Source of the DNA: Deltaproteobacteria bacterium
GTDB taxonomy: Bacteria; Desulfobacterota; Desulfuromonadia; Geobacterales; Geobacteraceae
Assembly (NCBI GenBank): GCA_009668975.1
Contig: SBEG01000027.1
Span: 1 to 55,040, forward strand
Direction of reading: 5' to 3'
Length of the DNA: 55,040 bases
Below the pieces are notes generated by a model, which ran no database searches, was not told the DNA's origin, and saw only the letters and a program-made list of their open reading frames with translations. Position 1 is the stretch's first letter; every line of letters begins with the position of its first letter. The position numbers and the translations under genes are program-made. This document shows positions 54,979-55,040 of this stretch, one piece after another.

Positions 54979-55040
54979 AGGCGTCAGGGGGGCAGCCTAA
55001 ATCTTCAAAACCTGACACCTCACCCCTCACCCCTCACCCC
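54979..55040. repeat. Palindrome and CACCCCT tandem tract at window edge
   Basis: AGGCGTCAGG (54979-54988) pairs with CCTGACACCT (55011-55020) with one mismatch. Three CACCCCT units follow to the window end. It is upstream of larC and cut by the window, so its full extent is unknown. Confidence 0.6.

Overview
The window looks like chromosome of a Geobacter-type deltaproteobacterium (Desulfuromonadales/Geobacterales). The main evidence is the right half. The run argB-argD-argF-argG-argH, a small lipoprotein, lysA, dapA, dapB and dapL, next to recA-pilT-recX-alaS and larC-pgpA-cinA, is the order I know from Geobacter genomes. Lysine is made by the LL-diaminopimelate aminotransferase (DapL) route, which is also typical. 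Almost everything from 34.7 to 55 kb is on the minus strand, moderately GC-rich and tightly packed, with imperfect palindromes in the larger gaps.

The left half (1 to 34 kb) is accessory and mosaic. It opens with an SOS cassette (lexA, an 81-residue protein, dinB) under a perfect LexA-type dyad, then a secreted phospholipase D-like protein, a secreted papain-fold amidase and a flavin-binding oxidase-like protein. At 7.1 to 9.9 kb is a strikingly GC-rich two-gene module: an adenylate-forming acyl-CoA ligase and an acyl-carrier-protein/alpha-beta-hydrolase fusion, separated by a 134-bp MITE-like element flanked by TA. A 130-bp repeat begins inside the last codons of the hydrolase and recurs at 13.86 kb. 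The two copies bracket a three-gene operon (CmpX/MscS-like channel, zinc-finger/anion-transporter fusion, TrkA-N protein) and a decayed DUF2254 gene.

From 14 to 29 kb the sequence is a patchwork on the minus strand: an AT-rich orphan membrane protein between inverted repeats, a HEAT protein with a Tat-exported metallophosphoesterase, LysE and SugE/Gdx exporters, a beta-lactamase-fold lipoprotein, a truncated REP-associated transposase, a porin-like protein, an aldehyde dehydrogenase, a truncated GyrI-like gene, a frameshifted secreted protein and a decayed L,D-transpeptidase. Between 25.9 and 28 kb, three successive intergenic gaps carry structures that resemble integron attC sites. This is the least expected signal in the window, but it is unproven.

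From 28.5 kb the sequence returns to chromosomal genes: miaA, a WYL regulator, doxX, and an MMPL exporter with a LolA/LolB-like lipoprotein, followed by the lysine and arginine blocks. I found no tRNA, rRNA, CRISPR array, integrase or intact transposase. Coordinates, frames and repeats were read by eye from the sequence. Family names come from motif recognition without any database search.
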